64,000 nt of DNA from Bombella apis (GCF_018221685.1 NZ_JAGJTM010000001.1:124001-188000); one strand, 5' to 3'; counted from the stretch's first letter, positions 52,383 to 61,946 are shown. The notes: generated from the letters alone by a model not told the origin. Translations and numbers: made by a program.

Positions 52383-52546
52383 TTTTTATTTCCCTGAAAA
52401 ACTGGCTGACGTCCGCCACAAAGCGCCTCTTCTCCCATGGCGTGGCAGAACCTCCGTGCGAAATGCCTTTTCCTCCGTCCGGCACAGGCTTACCCTATGC
52501 ACACGGGGGCGAGTCCGCTCGTCCGTGCCCAAGGGAAGGATATCAT

Positions 52547-53407
52547 ATGACCACGACTCCCTATCCTACTGTCACACTCAGAAACGGCATCACGCTTCCA
52601 GCGCTCGGCATGGGCACATGGCGTATGGGCGATGATGCAGCCCTGCGGGCCCACGAAGTCCACAGCCTGCAGAGCGGGCTGGATTCTGGCCTCAGAATCA
52701 TCGATACGGCAGAAATGTACGGCCATGGCCGCTCAGAAGAGGTGGTCGGCGAAGCCCTGCGGGGGCGAAGGGATCAGGCATTTCTCATCAGCAAGGTCCT
52801 GCCGGGCAATGCCACCTCCAGAGGAACGATAGAGGCCTGCGAACGCTCGCTGAGACATCTCAACACGGACCATCTGGACCTTTATCTCCTGCACTGGCCC
52901 GGTTCCACTCCCTTCACCGAAACGCTCTACGCCTTTGAAACACTGAAGGAACGGGGGCTGATCCGGGACTGGGGGGTTTCCAATTTCGATACGGCCGACA
53001 TGAACGATCTGGCTGAGCTGGGAGCCTATCCTCTCGTCAACCAGATTCTCTACAGCCTGGAATATCGTGGCACGGAGTATGACCTGCTGCCACGGGACGA
53101 ACAGGCGCACATCACCAGCATGGCCTATTGCCCGATCGGCCAAGGGGGCGAGCTGCTGCATCACCCTGCCCTGCGGGCCATTGCCCACCAGCATGAAACC
53201 AGCCTCGGCCGCGCCACACCGGCGCAGATCGCCTTGGCATGGGTGCTGCGTCGCAGGAACATGATCGCCATTCCCAAAGCCGGCACGCCCCATCATCAGG
53301 CCCTCAACATCGCCGCTCAGGAAATCCGGCTCTCCCATGACGATCTGGCGGCCCTTGATGCAGCCTTCCCGCCACCTGATGGCAAGGAAACGCTGGCTGT
53401 CATCTGA
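52547..53407 (+). CDS. Aldo/keto reductase
   Basis: NADPH-dependent aldo/keto reductase of 286 residues on a TIM barrel. The catalytic tetrad is complete: D53, Y58 (DTAEMYG), K83 (ISKVLPG) and H116 (LLHWPG). The N-terminus PTVTLRNGITLPALGMGTW is family-typical and the C-terminus contains IPKAGTPHHQALN, the cofactor segment. The substrate is likely a sugar, diketone or aldehyde. The ATG at 52547 has AAGGA about eight bases upstream. The gene follows tRNA-Phe and converges with the GH32 gene. Confidence 0.92.
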   Translation: MTTTPYPTVTLRNGITLPALGMGTWRMGDDAALRAHEVHSLQSGLDSGLRIIDTAEMYGHGRSEEVVGEALRGRRDQAFLISKVLPGNATSRGTIEACERSLRHLNTDHLDLYLLHWPGSTPFTETLYAFETLKERGLIRDWGVSNFDTADMNDLAELGAYPLVNQILYSLEYRGTEYDLLPRDEQAHITSMAYCPIGQGGELLHHPALRAIAHQHETSLGRATPAQIALAWVLRRRNMIAIPKAGTPHHQALNIAAQEIRLSHDDLAALDAAFPPPDGKETLAVI

Positions 53408-53414
53408 CAGAAAC

Positions 53415-53450
53415 GGCGCCCCTCCCACCTTCGGGGCAGAGAGGGGCGCC
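53415..53450. terminator. Hairpin between AKR and GH32 genes
   Basis: GGCGCCCCT and AGGGGCGCC form a 9-bp perfect stem around an 18-base loop. It lies between convergent genes. No U-tract is present on either side, so the strength is uncertain. Confidence 0.6.
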
Positions 53451-53464
53451 AGAACAAAGGGCCG

Positions 53465-55363
53465 TTACCCCTGTTCCATGCGGTCCATCGTCTGCCGCAG
53501 GGGATACAGAGCCATCTGATGAATGACAGCTGCCGCATTGGTGACCTGGAAACTCAGCGTCTCCAGAGGGTTGGCCGGATAGATCAGGGCCGTGCCGACG
53601 GACATGCCCTCATTGGCGAAGACCTCCAGCGTACAGGCATCCAGCACGATCCGCAGGTTGAAACGGCGGCTGCCCGGGACAAGGGCAGAAGAGAAGGTGC
53701 CCGTGAAGAAGGGATGGGTAAAGCCATGCAGGTTGCTCCTGTCCAGCCAGAGCTGGCAGGAGAAACCATCAAAACCGATGCTCAGGCTCTCTCCCTGATG
53801 GTTGGAGAAGGCCACGACAAAACGTCCGGCACGCCCATGGTCTCCATCTGGCAGGGTACTGCCCCGGTCTTCCAGAGAGACATCCAGCAGCAGCTCCACG
53901 GCCTCGCCGGTAGGCAGAGACACCTGCCGACTGCTCTGGGGCTCCAGACGGGACAGGGTGAATGGGATGGCAGGACGCCGCAGGGCCTCCAGAGCATAAG
54001 GAGTCTGGGCGATACGCAGCCAGCCTGATGTGTCACGCCGCAGCACAACCTTGCGAGGAATGGTCATGACGCCACGCCAGCTTTTGTTGGGCAGCTCCTC
54101 ACAATATTGCCAGTTGTCCAGCCAGGCGACATAGACCGTCTGGTTGCCCGGCATGTTCTCGTAAGTCTGGAGGGCGTAGCTGTCCTTGCCGAAATCTGTC
54201 AGATCCACGATCGTATCATCCGGCGTGAAGCGCTCACCATCGAACTGGCCGACAAAATACTGCGTGATGCTGCCCCCCTGCGGTCCACCGGGATTGATGG
54301 ACACGAACAGGACCCAGCGTTTTTCACCGGGCGTCTCGCCTTCCACCTCTACCTCGGCCAGCCCCGGACATTCATAATCCACGCCAGTAATGCCAGATGG
54401 GCCAAAATCGCTCAGATGCATCCAGTGTTTCAGGTCGAATGACCCATAAAAGGACACCTTGTGCTCCCGGGAGCGCACCACGACCATGACCCATTTTTCA
54501 GTCGGGGCATGCCAGAACACCTTGGGGTCACGGAAGGAATTGTGCCCGATATCCAGCACCGGGTTCCCTTCATAATCCTTCAGCGTCTGCCCTCCGTCAG
54601 GGCTCCAGGCGATATACTGCGTCTGCCGCTGCGGCGTTGCCCGTGTATAGATGGCGACCAGGCCGCCCGCCATTGGCGGCAGGGCCGGAGACATGGGGAC
54701 GGGTGACTGCTCGCGGGAGACAGGATCATCCCCCAGCTCCTTCAGCAGGCTGGGGGAGGAATTCGCCCCTTTCAGAAGATCGTGCGACTGCCTGTCCACA
54801 AGGCGCCGTGCCTGCTCATCCTCCGGCAATGACGGAAAAAGCTGGGCGGCCTTCTGGGCAGCTGTCTCGACCGACCCCGGCTGAGGCTTGTCCTGCGTGC
54901 GGGGCGGAAACAGACCAGAACGGTTGTCCCTGTCCAGCACGGCACAGCCGCTGTAGGCCTCTCCGGCTTCCGTCTCCCGAATCGCAATCGGCAGATCCTG
55001 CCATGTATAGAGGTCCGTGCTGACGGCATGGCCCCAGTGCACATGGCCTGCATAAGGCCCAAACGGATTGTACTGGTAATAGAGATGGTAATAGCGTCCA
55101 TCAAAGATCAGCCCGTTCGGATCATTCATGAACCCGGTGGAGGGTGAAAAATGGATGCGGGGGCGGTACTGCTTGTCGGCCAGTGTCTCATGCACGGGCT
55201 GCGGAGCCGCCGCCGCCGCATTGCCCGGCTCGGCATGGGCATTGTTGGGCTGTGCCGGTGCGGCGCTGCCTCCACCCCCAACGGCTGCACGGGCTCTGCC
55301 ATTGCCCAGAAGGGCACCTGCCGCCAGAAATGATCCCAGAACCATACGTCGATTGACGGTCAT
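53465..55363 (-). CDS. Secreted GH32 fructan/sucrose hydrolase
   Basis: Glycoside hydrolase family 32 protein of 632 residues from ATG 55363. The N-terminus TVNRRMVLGSFLAAG is a twin-arginine-type signal, followed by an Ala/Pro/Asn-rich linker to about residue 60. The catalytic domain shows the nucleophile D81 in MNDPNG, the stabiliser D279 in FRDP, and the acid E331 in YECP, so it should be active. A C-terminal beta-sandwich follows (about 480-632). Residues about 155-232 form an Ala/Gln/Pro-rich insertion between the first and second active-site blocks, absent from compact family members. Substrates are probably levan, inulin or sucrose. A longer frame to 55600 adds non-family residues. Confidence 0.9.
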   Translation of the reverse strand: MTVNRRMVLGSFLAAGALLGNGRARAAVGGGGSAAPAQPNNAHAEPGNAAAAAPQPVHETLADKQYRPRIHFSPSTGFMNDPNGLIFDGRYYHLYYQYNPFGPYAGHVHWGHAVSTDLYTWQDLPIAIRETEAGEAYSGCAVLDRDNRSGLFPPRTQDKPQPGSVETAAQKAAQLFPSLPEDEQARRLVDRQSHDLLKGANSSPSLLKELGDDPVSREQSPVPMSPALPPMAGGLVAIYTRATPQRQTQYIAWSPDGGQTLKDYEGNPVLDIGHNSFRDPKVFWHAPTEKWVMVVVRSREHKVSFYGSFDLKHWMHLSDFGPSGITGVDYECPGLAEVEVEGETPGEKRWVLFVSINPGGPQGGSITQYFVGQFDGERFTPDDTIVDLTDFGKDSYALQTYENMPGNQTVYVAWLDNWQYCEELPNKSWRGVMTIPRKVVLRRDTSGWLRIAQTPYALEALRRPAIPFTLSRLEPQSSRQVSLPTGEAVELLLDVSLEDRGSTLPDGDHGRAGRFVVAFSNHQGESLSIGFDGFSCQLWLDRSNLHGFTHPFFTGTFSSALVPGSRRFNLRIVLDACTLEVFANEGMSVGTALIYPANPLETLSFQVTNAAAVIHQMALYPLRQTMDRMEQG

Positions 55364-55606
55364 CCTCTGACCCCCCTCTCTACGATCTGATGGAGATGGC
55401 CCTGTCCGAAGGCCTGCCGGGAAAATGCCTCTTTCCAGCCCTCTCTGGCAAGCCATTCCTTGACCGTGACACGGAACGGACATCTTTCCCTGGTGCCACG
55501 CATTGGCAGCCCGGACCTTCTGTTTTACCGTCCCCCTGTACCAGCGGCCCCATACAGGGCACGCTTTCGCCACCATGATGCCACAGCCTTGCAGGGACAC
55601 CGCCCG

Positions 55607-56587
55607 ATGAAACGCCTTGATCCTTTCCTGATGTGCCTGATCGGCGCTGTTCTGCTGGCCTCCTTCCTGCCCTGCCCTGTTGTGTGGCAGCCCTGGCTCT
55701 CCCGCCTGACATCACTGCTCATCATGCTGATGTTCTTCTTCCAGGGAGCAAAGCTGAAACGCCGTGCATTGCTCGACAGCGTGAAAAACTGGCGGTTGCA
55801 GGGCTGCACGCTGCTCATCACCTTTGCCGTGTTCCCCCTGCTCGGGGCAGGCATGTCCTGGCTCGCCCACCGGCTGTCCTCCACCGGTTTTCTGGGGCCG
55901 GACCTCTGGGCCGGGATGCTGTTCCTCTGCTGCCTGCCCTCCACCATACAGTCCTCCATTGCCCTGACCTCCATGGCCCGGGGCAACGTCCCGGCCGCCA
56001 TCTGTGCGGCCACGGTCTCGAACATTCTGGGCATCCTCATCACCCCCCTGCTCTGTGGCCTTTTCTTTGATCACGGCAGCAGTGGCGGGTCTGGTCTTCA
56101 GACCATCCTGAACGTGGCAGAAGAACTGCTCCTGCCCTTCATTCTGGGCCAGTGCGTGCAACGCTGGCTGGGGCCGGTTGTCCACCGCCACAAGTTTCTC
56201 ATCTCATGCAGTGACCGTGGCTCAATCATCGTGCTGGTCTATTCCGCCTTCAGTGCAGCGGTGCTTCAGGGGCTGTGGCATCGCATTCCGCTCATCCTGC
56301 TGGCCGGTGTCGGGGTGGCGGATGCCCTGCTGCTCGCCCTGGCCCTCGGGCTCACCTATCTGCTGGGCCGGATGATGGGCCAGAGCATCGAGGATGACAT
56401 CACGTTACAGTTCTGCGGCTCCAAGAAGGCCCTGACATCCGGCGTGACCATGGCCAGCGTCATCTTTCCCGGTTCGGCCGGAATCATCGTCCTGCCGCTG
56501 ATGATCTTCCACCAGCTCCAGCTCTTTGTCTGCACCGTCATCGCCCGCCATTATGCACAGCGTCCCCAGCAGCCGCCCGAAACCTGA
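55607..56587 (+). CDS. SBF-like transporter (bile acid:Na symporter fold)
   Basis: Integral membrane protein of 326 residues with about ten hydrophobic segments, matching the SBF-like (PF13593-type) branch of the bile acid:sodium symporter/CPA fold. Characteristic stretches are LLIMLMFFFQGAKLKRRAL near residue 40, LCCLPSTIQSSIALTSMARGNVPAAICAATVSNILGILITP, and the C-terminal CGSKKALTSGVTMASVIFPG. The transported solute is unknown. The ATG at 55607 has AGGGA about ten bases upstream. It is divergent from the GH32 gene. It is followed 74 bases later by a small DUF892-like gene. Confidence 0.85.
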   Translation: MKRLDPFLMCLIGAVLLASFLPCPVVWQPWLSRLTSLLIMLMFFFQGAKLKRRALLDSVKNWRLQGCTLLITFAVFPLLGAGMSWLAHRLSSTGFLGPDLWAGMLFLCCLPSTIQSSIALTSMARGNVPAAICAATVSNILGILITPLLCGLFFDHGSSGGSGLQTILNVAEELLLPFILGQCVQRWLGPVVHRHKFLISCSDRGSIIVLVYSAFSAAVLQGLWHRIPLILLAGVGVADALLLALALGLTYLLGRMMGQSIEDDITLQFCGSKKALTSGVTMASVIFPGSAGIIVLPLMIFHQLQLFVCTVIARHYAQRPQQPPET

Positions 56588-56661
56588 CCAGCTCCACTGG
56601 AACGGGCTTGCCTTCCGCCGAAGGACAGGGCACCCATGAAGGTTTCCTTCCCCTTTTCGTC

Positions 56662-57171
56662 ATGGAGACAGACGTGCCACGTCATCCTGCCGAACAGCCC
56701 TCCATACGCCGTACTTACCGTGACCGCCTCCATGCCCATCTGGTCCTGACGGGCACGTTGCGGGAGAGCCTGCTGGAACTGCTCAGCCGTCCGGCCGCTC
56801 CCCCCCCTCTCCAGCACTGGATCACCACCATCCTGGACCAGAACCGGGAGCAGGAGCGGCAGGTCGCCCACCTCCTCCGCACGCATGGGGAAAAACCCCG
56901 CAACGACTCCGACACGCTCTCTGGCCTGCTGGACACGGTGGTGACCTGCTTTCCCTCGGGGGATGTGCCTGTCCATCTTCTGGGCGTGATGCTGGACATT
57001 GCGGGCTGCATCGCCCGGCTGCGTACCTCCCTTGCCCTGCTCCTGCTGCTGGCAGAAAAACTCTCCCTGACAGAGGATGCCGCCATCCTCACGGAGCTGC
57101 GCCAGAACAGCCGGAATGCGTCCCGCAGCCTCAAGGAAGTCCTGCCTGCGCTGCTGACGGACGAAGACTGA
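56662..57171 (+). CDS. DUF892/YciE-like small helical protein
   Basis: A 169-residue all-helical protein, probably a diverged member of the ferritin-like DUF892 (YciE) family. The stretch NREQERQVAHLLRTHGEKPR and the later LSLTEDAAILTELRQNSRNASRSLKEVL follow the course of that family. The conserved iron-site glutamates are only partly evident (E in QNREQE), so metal binding is doubtful. A hydrophobic leucine-rich helix (ARLRTSLALLLLLAEKL) may be an internal helix rather than a membrane segment. The ATG at 56662 gives this length; a TTG at 56608 could add 18 residues. It ends before a strong terminator. Confidence 0.5.
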   Translation: METDVPRHPAEQPSIRRTYRDRLHAHLVLTGTLRESLLELLSRPAAPPPLQHWITTILDQNREQERQVAHLLRTHGEKPRNDSDTLSGLLDTVVTCFPSGDVPVHLLGVMLDIAGCIARLRTSLALLLLLAEKLSLTEDAAILTELRQNSRNASRSLKEVLPALLTDED

Positions 57172-57183
57172 GGCTCAACAGAA

Positions 57184-57215
57184 AAGGGGCTGCACGACCC
57201 GGCGTGCAGCCCCTT
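57184..57215. terminator. Bidirectional terminator between DUF892-like gene and htpG
   Basis: AAGGGGCTGCACG and CGTGCAGCCCCTT form a perfect 13-bp stem with a 6-base loop, followed by CCTTTTC on the plus strand. It separates convergent genes. Confidence 0.88.
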
Positions 57216-57242
57216 CCTTTTCATCAGACGATCTGCCTGAGA

Positions 57243-59117
57243 TTACTTTTCGACAGTCCCGGCAAGCAGGCCTGCGAGCGTGCGGGCAAAGCCGCTGGGG
57301 TCGGGCAGGGCCTCGCCTTCCTGAACACGGGCAAGGTCCAGAAGGATGCGGGCATGTTCTGCGACGCTCTCGCCCTTCTCCACACGTTCGGCCAGCGCAC
57401 GGATGAGCGGATGGCGGGGGTTGATCTCCAGCACCGGCGGCAGGGCAGGCATCTCCTGACCGGAACGGCGCATGAGACGCTGCATGGCCAGGTCCGGCCC
57501 CCCCTCGCTCGTCATCACCACGGCACTGCCTGTCAGACGTACGGTGCTGCGGACATCCTTCACCGCTTCGCCAAGAGCGTCCTTCAGGGCGGGGGTCAGC
57601 TTCTCGACATTGGCTGCTTCGCCCTGCTCCTCGGCTTCCGGTGCGAACTTCTCGAGATCACCATGCGCCTGGGCCACGGAACGGAAGGTCTTGTCCTTGT
57701 AGGAATGGAGACGGTCCGGCCAGAAGCTGTCCACGGCATCAGACAGCAGCAGGACTTCCAGCCCACGGGCACGGAACCCTTCCAGCTGGGCGGAGGCCCT
57801 GAGGGCCTTCAGATTGTCCCCGACCAGATAATAGATGGTCTCCTGCTCCGGCTTCATGCGGCTGATATAGTCGTCCAGCGTCGTCAGCTCATCATCATGT
57901 GTGGAGTGGAAGCGGGAGAACTCGGCAATTTCCTGCCGGTGTTCGGAATCTTCCCACAGCCCTTCCTTGATGACGAGGCCGAAATTGTTCCAGAAACCGG
58001 TGAAGGACTCGCCACCTTCCTGCGCCCGTTTCTTGATCTCGCTGATGACACGCTTGGTCACGGCCTTGCGGATGCGGGCCAGAACCGGCGTGGACTGGAG
58101 CATCTCGCGGGAGACGTTCAGCGGCAGGTCATCCGTATCGACCACACCCTGCACGAAACGCAGCCAGTTCGGCACCAGACTGGCTTCATCCGTGATGAAC
58201 ATGCGCTTCACATGCAGGTGCAGGCGGCTTTCACGGCTGCTCTGCTCCATGAAGTCGAACGGACGGGCACCGGGAAGGAACAGCAGGGAAGCGAACTCGA
58301 CCGTGCCTTCGGCCTTCCAGTGCAGCGTGGCGTACGGCTCATCAAACGCACGGGCCACATGGCGGTAGAACTCGGTATATTCCTCGGACGTGATCTCGGA
58401 TTTCGGACGCAGCCAGAGGGCCTTGCCCTCGTTGATGGTCTCTTCCTTCTCCTTGCCATCCTCGTCCGGCTCGTGCAGCACGACTGGCCAGGCGATGTGA
58501 TCGGCCCATTTGCGGATGATGCTGCGCAGGCGCCACGGATCGATGAATTCCTCAGCATCATCCTTCATGTGCAGGACGATGTCCGTGCCCGGGCGGTCAC
58601 GCTCGGCAGGGCCAAGGCTGTAGGAGCCCTTGCCTTCGGACACCCAGCGGGCGGCCACATCCTCACCGGCACGGCGGGAGACAACATCCACCTTGTCCGC
58701 CACCATGAAGGCGGAATAGAAACCCACACCGAACTGACCGATCAGGTTCGGACGCTCCTCCGGCTTGGCATTGCTCAGCTTCTCACCAAACGCCTTGGTG
58801 CCGGAACGGGCAATGGTGCCAAGATTCTGGGTCAGCTCTTCCGGACTCATCCCCAGTCCGTCATCGGACAGCGTGATGGTCTTTGCGTCCTTGTCGGTGG
58901 AAATATGGATGGACGGGACCTCCGGCAGGGACAGGGCCGGGTTGGTCAGGGCCTCGAACCGCCGCTTGTCCATGGCATCAGCCGCATTGGCGACCAGCTC
59001 ACGCAGAAAGATTTCCCGATCGGAATAAAGGGAATGGACAACCAGATCGAGCAGCTGCCCGACCTCGGCACTGAAACTGTGCTGCTGCATCTCCGCTGCG
59101 TTTTTGCCATCACTCAT
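57243..59117 (-). CDS. htpG: HtpG, Hsp90 chaperone
   Basis: ATP-dependent chaperone of 624 residues, a normal bacterial Hsp90. The GHKL ATPase domain starts with [20 protein letters not shown] and has [17 protein letters not shown], the [11 protein letters not shown] lid region and [15 protein letters not shown]. The middle domain and the C-terminal dimerisation domain follow in order. AGGAG lies about eleven bases before the ATG. A large hairpin at 59157-59202 lies in the leader. It is the end gene of a minus-strand series with an SDR gene upstream. Confidence 0.96.
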   Translation of the reverse strand: MSDGKNAAEMQQHSFSAEVGQLLDLVVHSLYSDREIFLRELVANAADAMDKRRFEALTNPALSLPEVPSIHISTDKDAKTITLSDDGLGMSPEELTQNLGTIARSGTKAFGEKLSNAKPEERPNLIGQFGVGFYSAFMVADKVDVVSRRAGEDVAARWVSEGKGSYSLGPAERDRPGTDIVLHMKDDAEEFIDPWRLRSIIRKWADHIAWPVVLHEPDEDGKEKEETINEGKALWLRPKSEITSEEYTEFYRHVARAFDEPYATLHWKAEGTVEFASLLFLPGARPFDFMEQSSRESRLHLHVKRMFITDEASLVPNWLRFVQGVVDTDDLPLNVSREMLQSTPVLARIRKAVTKRVISEIKKRAQEGGESFTGFWNNFGLVIKEGLWEDSEHRQEIAEFSRFHSTHDDELTTLDDYISRMKPEQETIYYLVGDNLKALRASAQLEGFRARGLEVLLLSDAVDSFWPDRLHSYKDKTFRSVAQAHGDLEKFAPEAEEQGEAANVEKLTPALKDALGEAVKDVRSTVRLTGSAVVMTSEGGPDLAMQRLMRRSGQEMPALPPVLEINPRHPLIRALAERVEKGESVAEHARILLDLARVQEGEALPDPSGFARTLAGLLAGTVEK

Positions 59118-59156
59118 GATGCGTTGCTCTCCTCCAAAATGGCAGGCTCCGTATGT

Positions 59157-59202
59157 GCTCCATCTTCGGCGGCCAGCCTGCCCCGCCGCTGAAAGATGGA
59201 GC
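59157..59202 (-). promoter_or_regulatory. Large hairpin in htpG leader
   Basis: GCTCCATCTT and AAGATGGAGC form a 10-bp stem that encloses a second CGGCGG/CCGCCG stem. It lies 40 bases upstream of the htpG ATG and downstream of the SDR stop. It has no U-tract in either direction, so it may be a leader structure, a processing site or a weak terminator. It does not match CIRCE. Confidence 0.5.
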
Positions 59203-59290
59203 AGATATGGGAGAGGCCTCCCCGGCTTTCAAGCATCCCCGCACCGGGGGAGACCTCAAGCTCCAGCATCATGATGACGGGATGTATGGC

Positions 59291-60088
59291 CTAGACGAGA
59301 CCGAGCGATGTTCCTTCATCCACCACGATGGCCGAGCCGTGCAGGGCCACCGCCCCCGGGCTGGCAAGGAACTGCACCACGGCAGCGATGTCCTCCGGCG
59401 AGGAGAAGGTCCGCTTGCTGGGATTGGCCTCCGCCACGGCCCTGAGGGCATCCACCTGTGAGGGATCGTTGATCAGCGCATCATGCATGGAGGTCTTCAC
59501 GCGGCCCGGTTCCACGGCATTGATGTTGATGCCCAGCGGGCCGAGCTCGAGGGCCAGACTGCGGACCAGAGCCGTGGCCGCCGCCTTGCTGGCGGCATAG
59601 CCCGCATAGCCGGCAAAACTGTAAAATCCGCAGATGGACGAAATGGCCACGACCTTCCCGCCCGGCACGTCACCCTCTTTCTGCCGGATGAAAGGCAGGG
59701 CGGCCTGCACGATGTGCCACATGCCATTGACGTTGATGCGCATCACCCTGTCGAACGCATCGGGTGTTTCATCCGTGATGGGCGTGTTGAAGAAAACACC
59801 TGCGGAATGGACCAGCACGTCCAGCAGGCCTACCCTGTCGCTGATGGTCTTCAGCAGGGCCTTCACGGCATCAAAATCCGTGATGTTCACCCCATGAGCA
59901 CAGACCTGCACGTCGTGCCCGGCCTCACGCCCGGCAGCCTGCACCGCCTGCACGGCCTTGGTGTAGTCACGCTCCGGGCTGCTGCCCAGCAGGATGAGGC
60001 TGTCCCCCGCCCGGGCGAACGTCTCTGCACTTGCTAGCCCGATACCGGACGTTCCCCCGGTTACCAGTACGGTTCTGCCCTGTGCCAT
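59291..60088 (-). CDS. Short-chain dehydrogenase/reductase
   Basis: Classical SDR of 265 residues. The nucleotide-binding motif is TGGTSGIGLASAETFA, the NSAG-type motif is VHSAGV, and the catalytic segment is ISSICGFYSFAGYAGYAASKAA with Ser and YxxxK. The residue pattern near the end of beta-2 (GSSPERDYTKAVQ) is compatible with NADP. The substrate is unknown: sugars, polyols or quinone-type carbonyls are all possible. It lies between the Hint-domain protein and htpG genes on the same strand with gaps of 112 and 173 bases. Confidence 0.92.
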   Translation of the reverse strand: MAQGRTVLVTGGTSGIGLASAETFARAGDSLILLGSSPERDYTKAVQAVQAAGREAGHDVQVCAHGVNITDFDAVKALLKTISDRVGLLDVLVHSAGVFFNTPITDETPDAFDRVMRINVNGMWHIVQAALPFIRQKEGDVPGGKVVAISSICGFYSFAGYAGYAASKAAATALVRSLALELGPLGININAVEPGRVKTSMHDALINDPSQVDALRAVAEANPSKRTFSSPEDIAAVVQFLASPGAVALHGSAIVVDEGTSLGLV

Positions 60089-60200
60089 GATCCAGCTCCT
60101 CCCCTATATCTCATCACGCATGGCCCTGAATGGCCATCGCACCCAGATAATGGGCAGGTCGGCATGGCTTGTCCACCATGCCGCCCCGGAGCCGGTCCTG

Positions 60201-61946
60201 TCAGAACATCCCTCCCCCCAGACGGATTCCTTCGGTCGGACGGGCTTTGGCAAGATACGGCCCTCCTGCCAGGACCTCGACCGACACGAACAGCGGCTGT
60301 TTCCTGCCCGGATGCACCGGTAGCACGAGGCGGGCCGCCCCGTTTGTCCAGCGGCAGGGGGCAGCCTCCTGTACATCCCAGCCATCCTGCCGGGGTGCAG
60401 AGAGGAATTCCGTCACATTTTTCCGTTCTCCATCCTCCCAGAAGAGCTGTATCTGGCTGACAAGCACCCCGAGCCAGCGTCTGTCATCCACAAACGGACC
60501 GATGACATCACAGGGGCGACTGACACGGGAGACAAGCAATATCTCGTTGCATCCTTCGGAAAGGCGGAACAGGTAACGCTGCCCCGCCTGCCGCACCAGC
60601 GGCAGGGTCTGACCGGAAGGAGTCAGGGCGATCAGATCCGGCTCATCCACCAGCTCGCCCGGCTTCTCCATCCGGCCTCCAGACCTCCGCCGGATCGCCT
60701 CATGCAGGGGCTCCACAAATGTCCGGCTGACCCCCAGCGGAGCGGCGGCATCCGTCTCCCAACAGCCCCGGGCCCCTTCCGCCCACTGCCCCGCCTGGGA
60801 GACAAATCCCTGCCGGTTGCCCGTATCCAGGTAACTTTCTGTCAGGGCTCCATCCGCCTCGACAATGGCGTGCGGCTCTACGGCGAAATGCCAGTACTCG
60901 TACTCCTCAAGGCTCCGGTCATAGACAATGGAACTGCCGTTGACCAACATGCGGACCGGCACGAAGTGCCCTTCCAGCAGGAGGCAGTGCTCCGACGTCA
61001 CCAGCATGTCCTTGTGGGGGATATTGGCCCCCAGGGCGCCACGACGGATGCGCACTGGCCAGCCAGCTTCATCATCTGGCAGAGCTGGCTGAACAGTCAC
61101 ACGGCCCTGGCCTACCCACTTTACCCGCCTGAAGCCCTGCGGCTGGCCATCCGGTGCAAAAACGGCCACGGCATCCCCCACCGTCAGCACCTCCACGGGC
61201 ACGTCACCCGTCTCGGTCCGGATCAGGCTGCCAGCCAGATAGCAGGTGATGACACCATTCCTGCCATCATCATGACCGTTGTTGCGGCTGAACGTATAGC
61301 CATACCCCGTGAGCCCACCCAAAAAATCCGTCTGCGGTTTGCCATTGACCCTCAGATTGAACGGGTCCCCTTCCAGCGTGGTCGTCCGTCCGACGTTGAT
61401 GAGGCCCAGTGCGCTCACGCCATCACCAATCACGGTCTGGTTCGTCGAAGGCTTATAGACAGCTCCCACCGACTGGGTGTTGGGGAAATCCATGACAAAA
61501 TTGGGCGGAATTCTGGTTGTGGGATTGCCCTGCGCATCCACGAATTTCACGGGGAAATCGACACTCACGCCAAAGCCCTGTGACTCTATCCGCAGCTCGC
61601 CAGCATTGGGGCCTACCGTGATGGTCGAGCCCAGCGAAGCACTGAGCAGGGTGGACTGGATAACCAGCCGCCCCCCATTCAGGGTCAGCCCGTTCACCAC
61701 CCCGACATTGACCAGGCCACCCCCGACATAGGCCGTGGCCCCGCCCTGAACGGTAATGGTACAGTCTCCCCGCAACTGACCCAGGATCGACGACAGATCC
61801 ACCTTCACCGGATCATTGGGCGGTGTCTGATCTGTTCGGGTTACGACAATGGAAGAAATGGCCCCCAAGCCCACCAGGCTGGAAAGAGACCCGCTGCTGT
61901 AAACGGTAGCCGTTCCGGCTGACACCCTGACCAACGCCGTTGCCAT
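60201..61946 (-). CDS. Hint-domain surface-type protein
   Basis: A 581-residue protein. The N-terminal part (about 1-225) is Gly/Ser/Thr/Val-rich and repetitive (GLGAISSIVV, GGLVNVGVVNGLTLNGG), typical of beta-helical adhesin-like passenger regions in Acetobacteraceae. From C235 (GVITCYLAGSLIRTETGDVPVEVLTVGDAV) a Hint_2-type hedgehog/intein domain begins, with the second block in KDMLVTSEHCLLLEGHFVPVRMLVNGSSIV. The domain's splice-like chemistry starts from the N-terminal cysteine. The C-terminal 230 residues contain a jelly-roll-like segment (GRKQPLFVSVEVLAGGPY). There is no classical signal peptide, so the export route is unclear. The function is unknown; self-processing of the surface protein is inferred. 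Confidence 0.75.
   Translation of the reverse strand: MATALVRVSAGTATVYSSGSLSSLVGLGAISSIVVTRTDQTPPNDPVKVDLSSILGQLRGDCTITVQGGATAYVGGGLVNVGVVNGLTLNGGRLVIQSTLLSASLGSTITVGPNAGELRIESQGFGVSVDFPVKFVDAQGNPTTRIPPNFVMDFPNTQSVGAVYKPSTNQTVIGDGVSALGLINVGRTTTLEGDPFNLRVNGKPQTDFLGGLTGYGYTFSRNNGHDDGRNGVITCYLAGSLIRTETGDVPVEVLTVGDAVAVFAPDGQPQGFRRVKWVGQGRVTVQPALPDDEAGWPVRIRRGALGANIPHKDMLVTSEHCLLLEGHFVPVRMLVNGSSIVYDRSLEEYEYWHFAVEPHAIVEADGALTESYLDTGNRQGFVSQAGQWAEGARGCWETDAAAPLGVSRTFVEPLHEAIRRRSGGRMEKPGELVDEPDLIALTPSGQTLPLVRQAGQRYLFRLSEGCNEILLVSRVSRPCDVIGPFVDDRRWLGVLVSQIQLFWEDGERKNVTEFLSAPRQDGWDVQEAAPCRWTNGAARLVLPVHPGRKQPLFVSVEVLAGGPYLAKARPTEGIRLGGGMF

Noticed and set aside
57204..59192. A 662-codon open frame on the plus strand opposite htpG
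   Set aside because: It mirrors the htpG codon pattern on the other strand; no motif or family resemblance. Long antisense frames are common in GC-rich coding DNA.
59118..59290. CIRCE element before htpG
   Set aside because: No TTAGCACTC-N9-GAGTGCTAA match is present; only the nested hairpin remains.
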